Positions 1 to 9,485 are shown, counted from the stretch's first letter. The stretch: 24,011 nt of DNA from Porticoccaceae bacterium (GCA_023229065.1 JALNZZ010000015.1:1-24011), one strand, 5' to 3'. Made by a program: numbers and translations. Notes: generated by a model from the letters alone, not told the origin.

Positions 1-108
1 GGCAAGGGCCACGAGGACTACCAGCAAGTGGGCGAAAGCCGTTTGCCCTTCAGCGATCAGGCCGAGGTGCGTCTGGCCTTGCAGCGGCGGGGAGGAGCAG
101 GGCAATGA
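1..108 (+). CDS. murE: MurE C-terminal end (UDP-MurNAc-tripeptide synthetase), 5' truncated by window
   Basis: The window opens inside a reading frame of 35 codons ending at TGA 106-108. The peptide begins GKGHEDYQQVG and continues with FSD, which is the characteristic end of MurE ligases, where the GKGHE segment lies in the C-terminal Mur ligase domain. MurE adds the third residue (meso-diaminopimelate in Gram-negatives) to UDP-MurNAc-L-Ala-D-Glu in the cytoplasm. The stop overlaps the murF start in an ATGA junction, as expected for the dcw operon. Only the tail is visible, so substrate specificity cannot be read here. Confidence 0.9.
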   Translation, partial: GKGHEDYQQVGESRLPFSDQAEVRLALQRRGGAGQ

Positions 109-1463
109 TCGACGCCATTACCTTGTCGCACCTGGCCCAGGCTTACGGCGGTACCCTGTTGTACCCGGATTGCGCCTTTAGCTCTGTTTCCACCGACACT
201 CGCACGCTGGTCGACGGGCAATTGTTTGTGGCCCTGCGCGGTGACAATTTTGATGCCCACGATTTTGTCGACAGTGCTGCCCTCAAGGCTGTCGGGCTGG
301 TAGTGGAGCGCCCTTACAAGCACCTCAACCGGCCCCAATGGGTGGTGTCCGACACTACCCAGGCGCTGGCACAGATTGCCCTGTTGGCGCGCCAGCAATT
401 CTCGGGCCCGTTGATCGCGGTGACCGGCAGCAGCGGCAAAACTTCTGTCAAAGAGATGATTGCTGCGATTCTCGGCCAGCTGGGGCCGACGCTCGCCACT
501 CGCGGCAATCTCAACAACCATATCGGTGTGCCTCTCACCTTGTTGGCGCTGGATAAATCTCATCGCTACGCGGTGATTGAGATGGGCGCCAGCGGGCCGG
601 GCGAGATCGCCTATCTGTGTGCCATTGCCCGCCCTCAGATCAGCTTGGTGAACAATGTGATGCCAGCCCATATCGAGGGTTTTGGCAACCTTGAGACAAT
701 CGCCGACACCAAGAGTGATATCTATCACAGCCTGCCGGCTTCGGGCGTGGCGATCCTCAACAGGGATGAAAGCTGGTACCGCAAGTGGCGCAACAAAGTG
801 TCCTGCGACCGGGTGTGGGACTTTTCCCTGCAGGATCGCAAGGCCAGCTTCCATGCCGAGGCTATTGAGGATCTGCAGGGTCGCGCCAGTCGCTTTGTAC
901 TTTGTACGCCCGAAGGTGAAGAGGCCGTGCATCTGCCCTTGCCAGGCCGCCATAACGTGGCCAACGCAGTGGCTGCCGCGGCCTGTGCCATGGCTGCCGG
1001 TGCCGGGCTCAGTGCTGTGGTGAGCGGTCTAGCGACTCTCAAGCCGGTGCGCGGTCGCATGGAGGAGCGCCCAGGGCGCGCTGGCAGCCGGGTGCTGGAC
1101 GACACCTACAACGCCAACCCTGGTTCGATGAAGGCCGCTATCGATGTGCTGGCAGCGCGGCCGGGTCGCCGTGTCGCTGTGTTCGGCGATATGGGAGAGC
1201 TGGGGCTCGGGGCCGGGCAGCTGCACCGCGAGGTGGGTGCCCATGCCCTCCTGCGCGGCATCGACGAGCTCTGGGCTGTGGGCCGTTATGCCGCCAGCGT
1301 CGCCCAGGGCTTTGGTCAGCAAACACGGGTGGTACAGAGCAAGGCAGCTCTCGCCGCTGAGCTGGCCGCCACCCTCGACAGCAATACCACGGTGCTGGTC
1401 AAGGGCTCCCGCAGTTCGGGTATGGAAGACGTTGTCAATCTCATTATCGAGGATCAAGGCTGA
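105..1463 (+). CDS. murF: UDP-MurNAc-tripeptide:D-Ala-D-Ala ligase MurF
   Basis: This 452-residue protein is the usual MurF length. MurF adds D-alanyl-D-alanine to UDP-MurNAc-tripeptide using ATP, the last cytoplasmic step of the nucleotide precursor. Seen in the sequence: an N-terminal Mur ligase domain with STDTR at about 29-33, the ATP-binding P-loop TGSSGKTS at 107-114, the central-domain run GNLNNHIGVPLTLL near 137-150, and the C-terminal domain with DDTYNANPGSM near 332-342, typical of MurF. The ATG lies in the last bases of murE (ATGA overlap), preceded by GGAGGAG, a strong ribosome binding site. It ends one base into mraY. No oddities were seen. Confidence 0.97.
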   Translation: MIDAITLSHLAQAYGGTLLYPDCAFSSVSTDTRTLVDGQLFVALRGDNFDAHDFVDSAALKAVGLVVERPYKHLNRPQWVVSDTTQALAQIALLARQQFSGPLIAVTGSSGKTSVKEMIAAILGQLGPTLATRGNLNNHIGVPLTLLALDKSHRYAVIEMGASGPGEIAYLCAIARPQISLVNNVMPAHIEGFGNLETIADTKSDIYHSLPASGVAILNRDESWYRKWRNKVSCDRVWDFSLQDRKASFHAEAIEDLQGRASRFVLCTPEGEEAVHLPLPGRHNVANAVAAAACAMAAGAGLSAVVSGLATLKPVRGRMEERPGRAGSRVLDDTYNANPGSMKAAIDVLAARPGRRVAVFGDMGELGLGAGQLHREVGAHALLRGIDELWAVGRYAASVAQGFGQQTRVVQSKAALAAELAATLDSNTTVLVKGSRSSGMEDVVNLIIEDQG

Positions 1464-2545
1464 TGCTGCTCTGGCTTGCCGACTGGCTGTCCCAGTACCT
1501 GAGTGTGTTCGGGGTTTTTCGCTACCTGACTCTCAGGGCCATTCTCGGGGTGCTTACCGCACTCGGTATTTCTCTGTTGCTGGGGCCGTGGATGATCCGC
1601 ACCCTCAACAATTTGCAAATCGGCCAATCAGTGCGCAGCGATGGTCCACAGAGCCATCTCAGTAAATCCGGCACCCCCACCATGGGTGGGGCGCTGATTC
1701 TGATGGCGATTTTTGTCGCCACCTTGCTGTGGTCCGATCTCAGCAACCGCTTTGTGTGGGTGGTGATGGCAGTGACCTTCGCATTTGGTGCCGTCGGCTG
1801 GGTCGATGACTACCGCAAGGTGGTGCAGAAGGACTCCCGTGGCCTGCCGGCGCGCTGGAAGTACTTCTGGCAATCGCTGGCCGGTTTGGGCGCGGCTTTA
1901 TACCTCTATTCCACCGCCACTCTGCCGGCGGAAACCGACTTGATCATCCCCTTCTTTAAGGACGTGGTGATCCCTCTTGGACCACTGTTTGTGGTGCTCA
2001 CTTATTTTGTGATTGTCGGCAGCAGCAATGCGGTGAACCTCACCGATGGCCTCGACGGGCTGGCCATCATGCCCACTGTGCTGGTGGGTGGAGCGCTGGG
2101 TGTTTTCGCCTACCTGGCGGGCAACAGTGTGTTTGCCAACTATTTGCAGATTCCTTTTATTCCCGGCGCCGGTGAGCTGGTGGTGTTCTGTGCTGCGCTG
2201 GGTGGTGCCGGGCTCGGCTTTTTGTGGTTCAACACTTACCCGGCGCAAGTCTTTATGGGCGATGTCGGTGCCCTGGCCTTAGGGGCGGCGCTGGGTGTGA
2301 TCGCGGTAATTGTGCGCCACGAGATTGTGCTGTTCATCATGGGGGGCATTTTTGTGCTGGAAACCGTGTCGGTGATCCTCCAGGTGGCGAGCTTCAAGCT
2401 CACCGGCAAGCGCATTTTCCGCATGGCGCCCATTCACCACCATTTTGAACTGAAAGGTTGGCCGGAGCCGCGCGTGATAGTGCGGTTCTGGATTATTACT
2501 GTGGTGTTGGTGCTGATCGGCCTCGCCACCCTCAAACTGCGTTGA
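1463..2545 (+). CDS. mraY: Phospho-MurNAc-pentapeptide translocase MraY
   Basis: A 360-residue polytopic membrane protein, the same length as E. coli MraY. It transfers phospho-MurNAc-pentapeptide from UDP to undecaprenyl phosphate, making lipid I on the inner face of the cytoplasmic membrane. Visible family marks: SKSGTPTMGG at 67-76, the catalytic aspartate pair D115-D116 in VDDYRK, NAVNLTDGLDGLA at 189-201, FMGDVGALALG around D267, and the histidine triplet at 325-327 in APIHHHFE. About ten hydrophobic segments are evident. Start ATG overlaps the murF stop by one base (TGATG), with GAGG about ten bases upstream. Confidence 0.97.
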   Translation: MLLWLADWLSQYLSVFGVFRYLTLRAILGVLTALGISLLLGPWMIRTLNNLQIGQSVRSDGPQSHLSKSGTPTMGGALILMAIFVATLLWSDLSNRFVWVVMAVTFAFGAVGWVDDYRKVVQKDSRGLPARWKYFWQSLAGLGAALYLYSTATLPAETDLIIPFFKDVVIPLGPLFVVLTYFVIVGSSNAVNLTDGLDGLAIMPTVLVGGALGVFAYLAGNSVFANYLQIPFIPGAGELVVFCAALGGAGLGFLWFNTYPAQVFMGDVGALALGAALGVIAVIVRHEIVLFIMGGIFVLETVSVILQVASFKLTGKRIFRMAPIHHHFELKGWPEPRVIVRFWIITVVLVLIGLATLKLR

Positions 2546-2555
2546 TAACGGAAGC

Positions 2556-3929
2556 ATGAAGCCAGTGACCAAGCTGATCGCAAGCAGCAAACTGACCGTG
2601 GTGGTAGGCCTTGGCGCCACCGGTCTGTCGGTCGCCCGCTATTTAGCAAAGCGGGGAGAGCGCTTCGTGGTGGTAGACAGTCGCATCGACCCACCGGGGC
2701 TCTCCGAGCTGGCCCGGGTGGTGCCTCAGGCCCAGGTTGAACTCGGTGAGTTCAACGATCACACCTTGCGCAGTGCCGATCGCCTGGTCATCAGCCCTGG
2801 CCTTGCCTTGGCTCAGCCGGTCCTGCGCGGCGCTGCCGAAGCTGGCGTGGCTCTCACTGGCGACATCCAGTTGTTCGCTGCAGCCGCCAACGCGCCGATC
2901 ATCGCTATCACTGGCTCCAACGGCAAGAGTACTGTCACCACTTTAGTGGGCGAAATGGCCCAGGTTGCCGGGCTGAATGTCGGGGTGGGAGGGAATCTGG
3001 GCGTGCCGGCACTGGATCTGCTGGCACCTGATCGCGACCTCTATGTGGTGGAGTTGTCCAGTTTTCAGTTGGAGCTGGTGGAGCATCTCGGCGCCGAAGT
3101 GGCGGCGGTGCTCAATGTGAGCGCCGACCACATGGATCGTTATCCGGACCTGAAGGGTTATCACACCGCCAAGCAGCGGATTTTTCGCGGTGCTCGCCAG
3201 GTTGTAGTGAATCGCGATGATGCCCTGTCCCAGCCGCTGGTAGCCGACAGTGTCGGCCAGTGGACATTCGGTCTCGACAAGCCGGGTGACAGGGGCTTTG
3301 GTGTCACCAGTGTTGAAGGGGAGTCGTGGCTCTCTTTCGAATACAGCCTCCTGATGCCCGTGGCAGAGTTGGCGATGCGCGGTCGCCACAATCTGGCCAA
3401 TGCCCTGGCGGCACTGGCCCTTGGTCATGGGGCAGGGTTGCCCATGGCGTCCATGCTTACCGCGCTGCGGACATTCCGCGGTCTGCCTCACCGCTGTGAG
3501 TGGGTAGCAGAACTGGGCGGGGTGACCTGGATCAACGATTCCAAGGCCACCAATGTCGGCGCTGCCATGGCGGCCATCGAGGGGTTGAGTGAAGCGGATG
3601 GTGACGACCTCATTCTGATCGCTGGCGGGCAAGGCAAGGGCCAGGATTTTGCCCCTCTGGGGCGTACGGCTCGGGGGCGTGTGCGGCTGGCGCTGTTGAT
3701 CGGTGAAGATGCCAGTGGCGTGGCCGAGGCGCTGCGCGGGGTGTGCAACGTGGTCTATGCCACTTCCCTGGCGGCAGCGGTCAATGCGGCTGCCGAGAGC
3801 GCCCGGCCAGGTGACAAAGTACTGTTGTCCCCCGCCTGTGCCAGCCTGGATATGTTCAACGACTTTGCCGATCGCGGCGAGCAGTTCGTTCAGGCTGTGG
3901 AGGCGTTGGCGGTGGAGGTGGATCGATGA
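2556..3929 (+). CDS. murD: UDP-MurNAc-L-alanine:D-glutamate ligase MurD
   Basis: A 457-residue cytoplasmic ligase adding D-glutamate to UDP-MurNAc-L-Ala. The N-terminal Rossmann-like domain starts with VVVGLGATGLS at 15-25; the ATP-binding loop GSNGKST is at 120-126; ELSSFQLE is near 166-173 and HRCEWV and INDSKATN mark the start of the C-terminal domain. Length fits the family. The chosen ATG at 2556 has GGAAG only two bases before it, which is too close; a GTG at 2565 is ten bases from that GGAAG and would still leave the alignable LIAS segment intact, so the true start could be three codons later. The end overlaps ftsW by four bases (ATGA). Confidence 0.96.
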   Translation: MKPVTKLIASSKLTVVVGLGATGLSVARYLAKRGERFVVVDSRIDPPGLSELARVVPQAQVELGEFNDHTLRSADRLVISPGLALAQPVLRGAAEAGVALTGDIQLFAAAANAPIIAITGSNGKSTVTTLVGEMAQVAGLNVGVGGNLGVPALDLLAPDRDLYVVELSSFQLELVEHLGAEVAAVLNVSADHMDRYPDLKGYHTAKQRIFRGARQVVVNRDDALSQPLVADSVGQWTFGLDKPGDRGFGVTSVEGESWLSFEYSLLMPVAELAMRGRHNLANALAALALGHGAGLPMASMLTALRTFRGLPHRCEWVAELGGVTWINDSKATNVGAAMAAIEGLSEADGDDLILIAGGQGKGQDFAPLGRTARGRVRLALLIGEDASGVAEALRGVCNVVYATSLAAAVNAAAESARPGDKVLLSPACASLDMFNDFADRGEQFVQAVEALAVEVDR

Positions 3930-5143
3930 GCACGATGCTGCTGCGTCCCTGGTGGCGCCTCGACCGCCAAGCCATGCCCGGCTTTGATACGCCGCTGTTG
4001 ATGCTGACATTGGCGCTGGCTTCCATCGGTCTGGTGATGGTGGCGTCTGCTTCTATCAGTTATGCCACTCATACTGTCGGCGATGGTTTCTATTTCCTCA
4101 AACGCCACCTGATCTACCTGGCCATGGCGACGGTCGCCGCGCTGGTGGTGCTGCGGCTGCCATCGCGGCTGTGGTTTCGCTACAGCGAGCTGGTGATGGT
4201 GCTGGCCATCCTGCTGTTGGTAGTGGTGCTGATCCCCGGTATTGGCCGCGAGGTCAACGGCGCCCGGCGCTGGATCGGCCTCGGCATCATCAACCTGCAG
4301 GTGGCCGAGGTGGCGAAGCTGGCGATGATCGTTTTCATGGCGGCCTATCTGCACCGCAACCAGCAGGAAGTGCGCGGCCACTGGCTGGGCTTTTTGAAAC
4401 CCATGGCGATGTTGGCCATCGTCGCGCTGTTGCTGCTGTTACAGCCGGACTTCGGCTCGGCGGTGGTGATCTGTGGCACGGTGATGGGAATGCTGTTCTT
4501 AGCCGGGGTGCCACTGTGGATTTTTGTGGTGCTGCTGGCGCTTGCGGGCAGTATGTTGGGAGTACTGGCGCTGGCCTCGCCTTATCGGATGCAGCGGCTG
4601 GTGACTTTTCTTGACCCCTGGGCCGACCAGTTCAACTCCGGCTACCAGCTCACCCAGTCGCTGATCGCTTTCGGTCGCGGCGAGTGGTTCGGTGTCGGCC
4701 TCGGCAACAGCGTACAGAAGCTGTTTTATCTGCCGGAGGCCCACACCGATTTCGTTTTTTCGATCTTTGCCGAGGAGTTCGGACTGTTCGGTGTGGCGGT
4801 GATGGTGTGCCTCTTTATCGCCCTGGTGTGGCGGGTATTCACTATTGGTCGTCAGGCAGTGCGTCGCCAGGACTGGTTTTCTGCCTATACCTGTTTTGGG
4901 GTTGGCATTCTGCTGGCGGGCCAGGCGTTCATCAATATCGGTGTGACGTCGGGGCTCTTGCCCACCAAAGGGCTGACCCTGCCTTTTGTCAGCTACGGCG
5001 GCAGTAGCTTGATGATCAGCTCGGTGATGGTCGCGCTGGTGCTGAGGATCGGTGTGGACATGGATGACAGCATGTGGGGCCAGCAACGGCAGCTGGGACG
5101 GCGGGTGAATCGTGCCGCGCGGAGGTCAAGCAATGTCAATTGA
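3926..5143 (+). CDS. ftsW: Septal peptidoglycan glycosyltransferase FtsW (SEDS family)
   Basis: A 405-residue SEDS-family membrane protein. FtsW polymerises lipid II into septal glycan together with the transpeptidase FtsI. About ten hydrophobic helices are visible. Family motifs include GARRWIGLG, a QPDFGSAVV segment, and the long periplasmic loop from DPW near residue 229 through SGYQLTQSL, GNSVQKLFYLPEAHTDF; the Asp of HTDF (residue 275) corresponds to the catalytic Asp of SEDS enzymes. The C-terminal GLLPTKGLTLPFVSYGGSS is the FtsW/RodA signature. RodA is excluded by position between murD and murG and by the FtsW-type loop. Start ATG overlaps the murD stop, with GGAGGT six bases upstream. 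Confidence 0.97.
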   Translation: MSTMLLRPWWRLDRQAMPGFDTPLLMLTLALASIGLVMVASASISYATHTVGDGFYFLKRHLIYLAMATVAALVVLRLPSRLWFRYSELVMVLAILLLVVVLIPGIGREVNGARRWIGLGIINLQVAEVAKLAMIVFMAAYLHRNQQEVRGHWLGFLKPMAMLAIVALLLLLQPDFGSAVVICGTVMGMLFLAGVPLWIFVVLLALAGSMLGVLALASPYRMQRLVTFLDPWADQFNSGYQLTQSLIAFGRGEWFGVGLGNSVQKLFYLPEAHTDFVFSIFAEEFGLFGVAVMVCLFIALVWRVFTIGRQAVRRQDWFSAYTCFGVGILLAGQAFINIGVTSGLLPTKGLTLPFVSYGGSSLMISSVMVALVLRIGVDMDDSMWGQQRQLGRRVNRAARRSSNVN

Positions 5144-6221
5144 CCCCAGGACAGTACTCATCATGGCGGGAGGGACAGGCGGCCATGTGTTCCCGGCGCT
5201 GGCGGTAGCGGAGGAGCTGCTGCAGCGGGGCTTTGCCGTGCACTGGCTCGGTACCAGTGCGGGTATCGAGGCTGATCTGGTGCCGCCGCGGGGTATTCCT
5301 CTCAATACCATTGCGGTGAGCGGTGTGCGGGGCAAAGGGTTCGCCACCAAGCTGATGGCGCCGTTGCGTATCCTGCGGGCAGTGTGGCAGGCGCGGGCTG
5401 TCTTGCAGCGGGTGCGTCCCGCTGTGGTCATTGGCTTTGGCGGATTTGCCTCCGGGCCGGGCGGCCTCGCTGCCTGGTTGCAGGGGATTCCACTGCTGGT
5501 CCATGAACAGAATGCCGTGGCCGGCACCACCAATCGAGTTTTGGCGCGATTTGCCAAAGGTGTCGCAGAGGCTTTCCCCGGCACCCTGGCGGGCGCCCGC
5601 CATGTTGGCAATCCGGTGCGGACGGAGATCAGCGCCATGCCTTCTCCCGTACAGCGGGGAGTCGGCAGCCATAGCCCGTTGCGCCTGCTGGTGCTGGGGG
5701 GCAGCCTCGGGGCTACAGCCATCAACCAGCTGGTGCCAGCCGCATTGGCGCAATTGGCGCCGGAGCTGCGTCCCGAAGTGCGTCACCAGTGCGGCCGCAA
5801 ACATGAAGAGGCGACTGTCGAGGCCTATCGCCCGGTGGCAGTGGAGGCCAGTGTGGAGCCCTTTATTGCCGATATGGCGGCCGCCTACGGCTGGGCGGAC
5901 CTCGTCGTGTGTCGCGCTGGCGCACTGACCGTCTCGGAGTTGGCGGCCGCCGGTGTCGGCGCTCTGCTGGTGCCGTTCCCGGCTGCCATCGACGACCACC
6001 AGACCCGCAATGGCCAGTGGTTGGAGAGCAACGGCGCCGCTGTATTGATTCAACAGCGGGACCTGGACGCAGGAGTACTGGCGCACCAGCTCCGCGAGCT
6101 GGTGGCCGCCCCCTCCCGCCTGTTGGCCATGGCGGAAGCTGCGCGGCATCTCGCCATGCCTGGTGCGGCTCAGGCGGTGGCGGATATGTGTCAGGAACTG
6201 GGTCAGGAGGATAGGGTATGA
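5133..6221 (+). CDS. murG: Lipid II synthase MurG (UDP-GlcNAc transferase)
   Basis: MurG transfers GlcNAc from UDP-GlcNAc to lipid I at the cytoplasmic membrane surface, giving lipid II, the substrate of FtsW. The 362-residue protein has the N-terminal glycine-rich loop GGTGGH at 13-18, the HEQNAVAG segment of the acceptor domain, a second glycine-rich loop LGGSLGA, and the donor-site region with CRAGALTVSE and PFPAAIDDHQTRN. I chose ATG 5133 because GGAGGT lies six bases before it; an in-frame GTG at 5112 would add seven residues without a good ribosome site. The gene overlaps the end of ftsW by 11 bases and shares ATGA with murC. Confidence 0.96.
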   Translation: MSIDPRTVLIMAGGTGGHVFPALAVAEELLQRGFAVHWLGTSAGIEADLVPPRGIPLNTIAVSGVRGKGFATKLMAPLRILRAVWQARAVLQRVRPAVVIGFGGFASGPGGLAAWLQGIPLLVHEQNAVAGTTNRVLARFAKGVAEAFPGTLAGARHVGNPVRTEISAMPSPVQRGVGSHSPLRLLVLGGSLGATAINQLVPAALAQLAPELRPEVRHQCGRKHEEATVEAYRPVAVEASVEPFIADMAAAYGWADLVVCRAGALTVSELAAAGVGALLVPFPAAIDDHQTRNGQWLESNGAAVLIQQRDLDAGVLAHQLRELVAAPSRLLAMAEAARHLAMPGAAQAVADMCQELGQEDRV

Positions 6222-7642
6222 GCACTGTAAACCCCCGTTACGATGTGCCGGAGATGCGCCGTATCCGCCGTATCCATTTTGTCGGTATTGGCGGCAGCGG
6301 TATGTGCGGGATTGCCGAAGTGCTGCTCAACCAGGGCTACGAGATTTCCGGTTCGGACTTGCAGGAAAACGCCAATACCCGTCACCTGGCGGAGCTCGGA
6401 GCCACGATTTTGTACGGCCATGCCGCCAGTCATGTGGAAGGGGCCAACGTGGTGGTGCAGTCCTCGGCGGTCAGCGAGGACAATCCGGAAATCGACGCTG
6501 CGCGTACCCAGCGCATCCCGGTGGTGCGCCGCGCCCAGATGCTGGCTGAGCTGATGCGCTATCGCCACGGTATAGCGGTGGCTGGCACCCACGGCAAGAC
6601 CACAACGACCAGTCTGATTTCTGCCATTCTCGCCGAGGATGGCATGGCCCCGACCTTCGTGATCGGGGGGCGGGTAAACAGTGCTGGTACCAATGCAGGG
6701 CTCGGTGAGAGTCGCTATCTGGTGGCTGAGGCAGACGAGAGCGATGCCTCCTTCCTGCACTTGCAGCCGATGGTATCGGTAGTGACCAATATCGACGCCG
6801 ACCACATGGAAACTTACGGTTTCGACTTCAGTCGGCTCACCGCCACCTTTGTGGAGTTTCTCCACAACTTGCCGTTCTACGGCCTGGCGGTACTGTGTCT
6901 CGACGACCCCCATGTGCGGTCCATTATTCCCCAGATATCGCGTCCGGTACTGACCTATGGCTTCGATGAAGCGGCAGACTTCCGCATCAGTGATGTCAGC
7001 CTCAAGGAGCGCACCTCGCGTTTCAAGGTGCAGCGTCCCGACGGTCTCCCCACTCTTGAGGTAAAGCTGAATATTCCCGGTGTTCACAATGTCTTGAACG
7101 CTACGGCAGCCATTGCTGTATGCAGCGACGAAAGAATCGGCGACGACGCTATTTTGCGTGGCCTGGAGAGCTTCCAGGGAGTGGGGCGGCGCTTTGAGGT
7201 ATACGGTGAGTACCCCGTTCCGGGCGGCACCGCCATGCTGGTGGACGATTACGGCCATCATCCCCGCGAGGTGGCCGCGACGATCAAGGCCGTGCGCGAC
7301 GGCTGGCCCGACCGCCGCCTGGTGATGATTTTTCAGCCCCACCGCTACAGTCGCACCCGCGACCTGTATGAAGACTTCGTACAGGTGCTGTCCACCTGCG
7401 ACGTATTGATCGTCAACGAAGTGTACAGCGCTGGCGAGGCTGAGATACCGGGCGCCACCAGCCGCCAGTTGTGCGGCACCATCCGCCAGCGCGGTCTGGT
7501 GGACCCGGTGTATGCCAGCACCATTGAGGAGGTGCCCGATATTGTCGCCAACCTGGTGCGCGGAGGGGACATTGTCATTACCCAGGGTGCAGGTAGCGTG
7601 GGTCGCCTGGTCCGGCTGCTGGCCGACAGGGAGCTGCGCTGA
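6218..7642 (+). CDS. murC: UDP-MurNAc:L-alanine ligase MurC
   Basis: A 474-residue cytoplasmic ATP-dependent ligase that adds the first peptide residue, L-alanine, to UDP-MurNAc. Seen: the N-terminal nucleotide-binding segment HFVGIGGSGMCGIAEVL from residue 20, the P-loop GTHGKTTT at 123-130, VAEADESDASF in the central domain, NIDADHMETY, and DDYGHHPREVAAT plus FQPHRYSRTRDL in the C-terminal domain, a combination diagnostic of MurC. CAGGAGG seven bases before the ATG is a good ribosome site. It overlaps murG by four bases and ddlB by one, indicating one translationally coupled operon. Confidence 0.97.
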   Translation: MSTVNPRYDVPEMRRIRRIHFVGIGGSGMCGIAEVLLNQGYEISGSDLQENANTRHLAELGATILYGHAASHVEGANVVVQSSAVSEDNPEIDAARTQRIPVVRRAQMLAELMRYRHGIAVAGTHGKTTTTSLISAILAEDGMAPTFVIGGRVNSAGTNAGLGESRYLVAEADESDASFLHLQPMVSVVTNIDADHMETYGFDFSRLTATFVEFLHNLPFYGLAVLCLDDPHVRSIIPQISRPVLTYGFDEAADFRISDVSLKERTSRFKVQRPDGLPTLEVKLNIPGVHNVLNATAAIAVCSDERIGDDAILRGLESFQGVGRRFEVYGEYPVPGGTAMLVDDYGHHPREVAATIKAVRDGWPDRRLVMIFQPHRYSRTRDLYEDFVQVLSTCDVLIVNEVYSAGEAEIPGATSRQLCGTIRQRGLVDPVYASTIEEVPDIVANLVRGGDIVITQGAGSVGRLVRLLADRELR

Positions 7643-8646
7643 TGATTGATAACACGGTAGGAGCAAAAGCGGCGATGGCTGCTCGGTTTGGCAAGGTAGC
7701 AGTGCTCTACGGTGGTACGTCCGCAGAGCGGGAAGTATCTCTGAACAGCGGTACGCAAGTGCTGAAAGCTCTGCTGGCCGGCGGGGTCGACGCGGTCGGC
7801 ATCGACGCTGGCCCAAGCCTTGTCGCTGACCTGACTGCTCTGGCCCCGGATCGGGTGTTCATCGTATTGCACGGCCCCGGTGGTGAGGATGGCACCCTGC
7901 AGGGTGCGCTGGAATTCCTCGGTTTGCCTTATACCGGCAGCGGTGTACTGGCTTCGGCCCTGGCCATGGACAAGATGCGCACCAAGTTGTTGTGGAAGGG
8001 CCTGGGTTTACCCACTGCAGACTTTGCCTCTCTCAATGCCTCCAGCGATTGGGCGGCCGTGCTGGCTGATCTCGGTGGAGTGGCGATGGTCAAGCCCAGC
8101 CGTGAAGGCTCCAGTATCGGCATGGCCCGCGCCGCCAGCGCCGCCGAGCTGGAAAGCGCCTGGCGAGTTGCTGCGGCCCTCGGCGATGAGGTGATCGCCG
8201 AGGCCTGGCTGGCCGGTGCGGAGTACACGGTAGCGATCCTCGACGGCGAGGCGCTGCCGCCCATCAAACTGGAGACAGAGAGAGGTTTCTACGACTACGA
8301 AGCCAAGTATCTGCGCGATGACACCCGTTATCTGTGCCCCTGTGGTTTGCCTGCTGAGCGTGAGGAGGCACTCAAGGCCCTGGCTCTGGCGGCCTTCGAC
8401 AGCCTCGGTTGCGGCGGCTGGGGGCGGGTGGATGTGATGCTCGACGACAGCGGCAACTTCCAGTTGCTGGAGGTAAACACCGTGCCGGGCATGACGGATC
8501 ACAGTCTGGTACCGATGGCCGCGAAGGCTCGGGGAATCGATTTTGAAACTCTGGTACTGCGCATTCTCGACACCGCCGGGGCTGCTGCCCAGGTACAAGT
8601 GGCACCCGTCATGCCGGCCGCTGCCAGCGAAGGAGGACAGGCCTGA
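7642..8646 (+). CDS. ddlB: D-alanine--D-alanine ligase DdlB
   Basis: An ATP-grasp ligase of 334 residues making D-Ala-D-Ala for MurF. Motifs: YGGTSAEREVSLNSG at 23-37 with the catalytic Glu at 30, LHGPGGEDGTLQG at 76-88, the ATP-binding KPSREGSSIG at 151-160, the lid Tyr at 218, and the Mg-binding end EVNTVPGMTDHSLVP at 277-291. It is longer than the usual ~306-residue DdlB, with about 14 extra residues at the N-terminus and a ~25-residue Ala/Val-rich tail. The TGATG start coupled to murC has AGGGAG nine bases upstream; ATG 7675 (12 residues in) is an alternative with a longer spacing. The tail codes the ribosome site of ftsQ. Confidence 0.95.
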   Translation: MIDNTVGAKAAMAARFGKVAVLYGGTSAEREVSLNSGTQVLKALLAGGVDAVGIDAGPSLVADLTALAPDRVFIVLHGPGGEDGTLQGALEFLGLPYTGSGVLASALAMDKMRTKLLWKGLGLPTADFASLNASSDWAAVLADLGGVAMVKPSREGSSIGMARAASAAELESAWRVAAALGDEVIAEAWLAGAEYTVAILDGEALPPIKLETERGFYDYEAKYLRDDTRYLCPCGLPAEREEALKALALAAFDSLGCGGWGRVDVMLDDSGNFQLLEVNTVPGMTDHSLVPMAAKARGIDFETLVLRILDTAGAAAQVQVAPVMPAAASEGGQA

Positions 8647-9485
8647 TGAGCAGTGCGGCGAGCTGGCGACAGGAGCGCAGTGCTGCGGCGAGAAAATCGC
8701 CGCGCCGCGTTGCTGTTGTGCTTGGTCGCCTGCTGGTAGCAGCGCTGGGTATGACAGTGCTGGCAGCCGGGTTGTGGGGGCTGGGCTATCTGTACCGCAC
8801 CTTGGATGTGCCCATTGCTCTGATCGGTGTAGACGGCGAGATCACCTATCTCAGCACCCGCGAGGTAGAGGATATCGTGGCTGCCAATCTCAGCGGTGGC
8901 TTTCTCAGCCTCAATCTGAAGGACATCAGTAGCGCTCTTGAGGAGCATCCGTGGGTAGCGGCCGCCAGTGCCCGGCGCCAGTGGCCCGACCGTCTGGTAA
9001 TCGTGATTCACGAAGAAGTGCCCATCGCCCGCTGGGGTGACAGCGGGGTGCTCAACAATCGCGGTCGCCCTCTGGATGTAGGCGAGGTCGAGGAGCTTGC
9101 TGAGCTGCCTCTGCTGGCCGGTCCGGCGGGCATGGAGCGGGAGGTGATGCAGCAGTACCGCATGTTTACCCAGCTGCTGCAGTCCACTGGATTGCACATT
9201 GCCGAATTCCGCATGGGAGCCCGCGGCGGCTGGCATTTGCGTTTCGCCGAGGGGCCGGCTCTGGCGGTGGGACGCGATCAGGTGGTGGAAAAAATCCAGC
9301 GCTTCCTGCGGGTGTGGGAGAGAGCATTGGCGGTGCGGCTGGACCAGATTGACAACATTGATATCCGTTACGGCAACGGCGTCGCCGTGCGCTGGAAAAC
9401 GGAAGAGCAGACAACAGTGAACAACACCGTGACCCACTCAGAGAGCAGTGGCACGGCAACCGCAAAGAGGGCGACAAATGGCTAG
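8646..9485 (+). CDS. ftsQ: Cell division protein FtsQ
   Basis: A 279-residue bitopic membrane protein of the divisome, which with FtsL and FtsB links the Z ring to septal synthesis. The N-terminal ~23 residues are basic and cytoplasmic, followed by one hydrophobic span at about 24-46, then a periplasmic POTRA domain (about 53-125) and a beta domain. EEHPWVAAASARRQWPD and EEVPIARW match the conserved FtsQ core. The last ~25 residues are Thr/Ser-rich and look unstructured. Position between ddlB and ftsA is the classic gammaproteobacterial arrangement. GGAGG precedes the TGATG start, and the end overlaps ftsA by eight bases. Confidence 0.94.
   Translation: MSSAASWRQERSAAARKSPRRVAVVLGRLLVAALGMTVLAAGLWGLGYLYRTLDVPIALIGVDGEITYLSTREVEDIVAANLSGGFLSLNLKDISSALEEHPWVAAASARRQWPDRLVIVIHEEVPIARWGDSGVLNNRGRPLDVGEVEELAELPLLAGPAGMEREVMQQYRMFTQLLQSTGLHIAEFRMGARGGWHLRFAEGPALAVGRDQVVEKIQRFLRVWERALAVRLDQIDNIDIRYGNGVAVRWKTEEQTTVNNTVTHSESSGTATAKRATNG

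Noticed and set aside
6203..7816. 537-codon open frame on the - strand opposite murC
   Set aside because: It covers murC and the murC-ddlB junction, both clearly coding on the + strand, and has low-complexity, non-protein-like composition.
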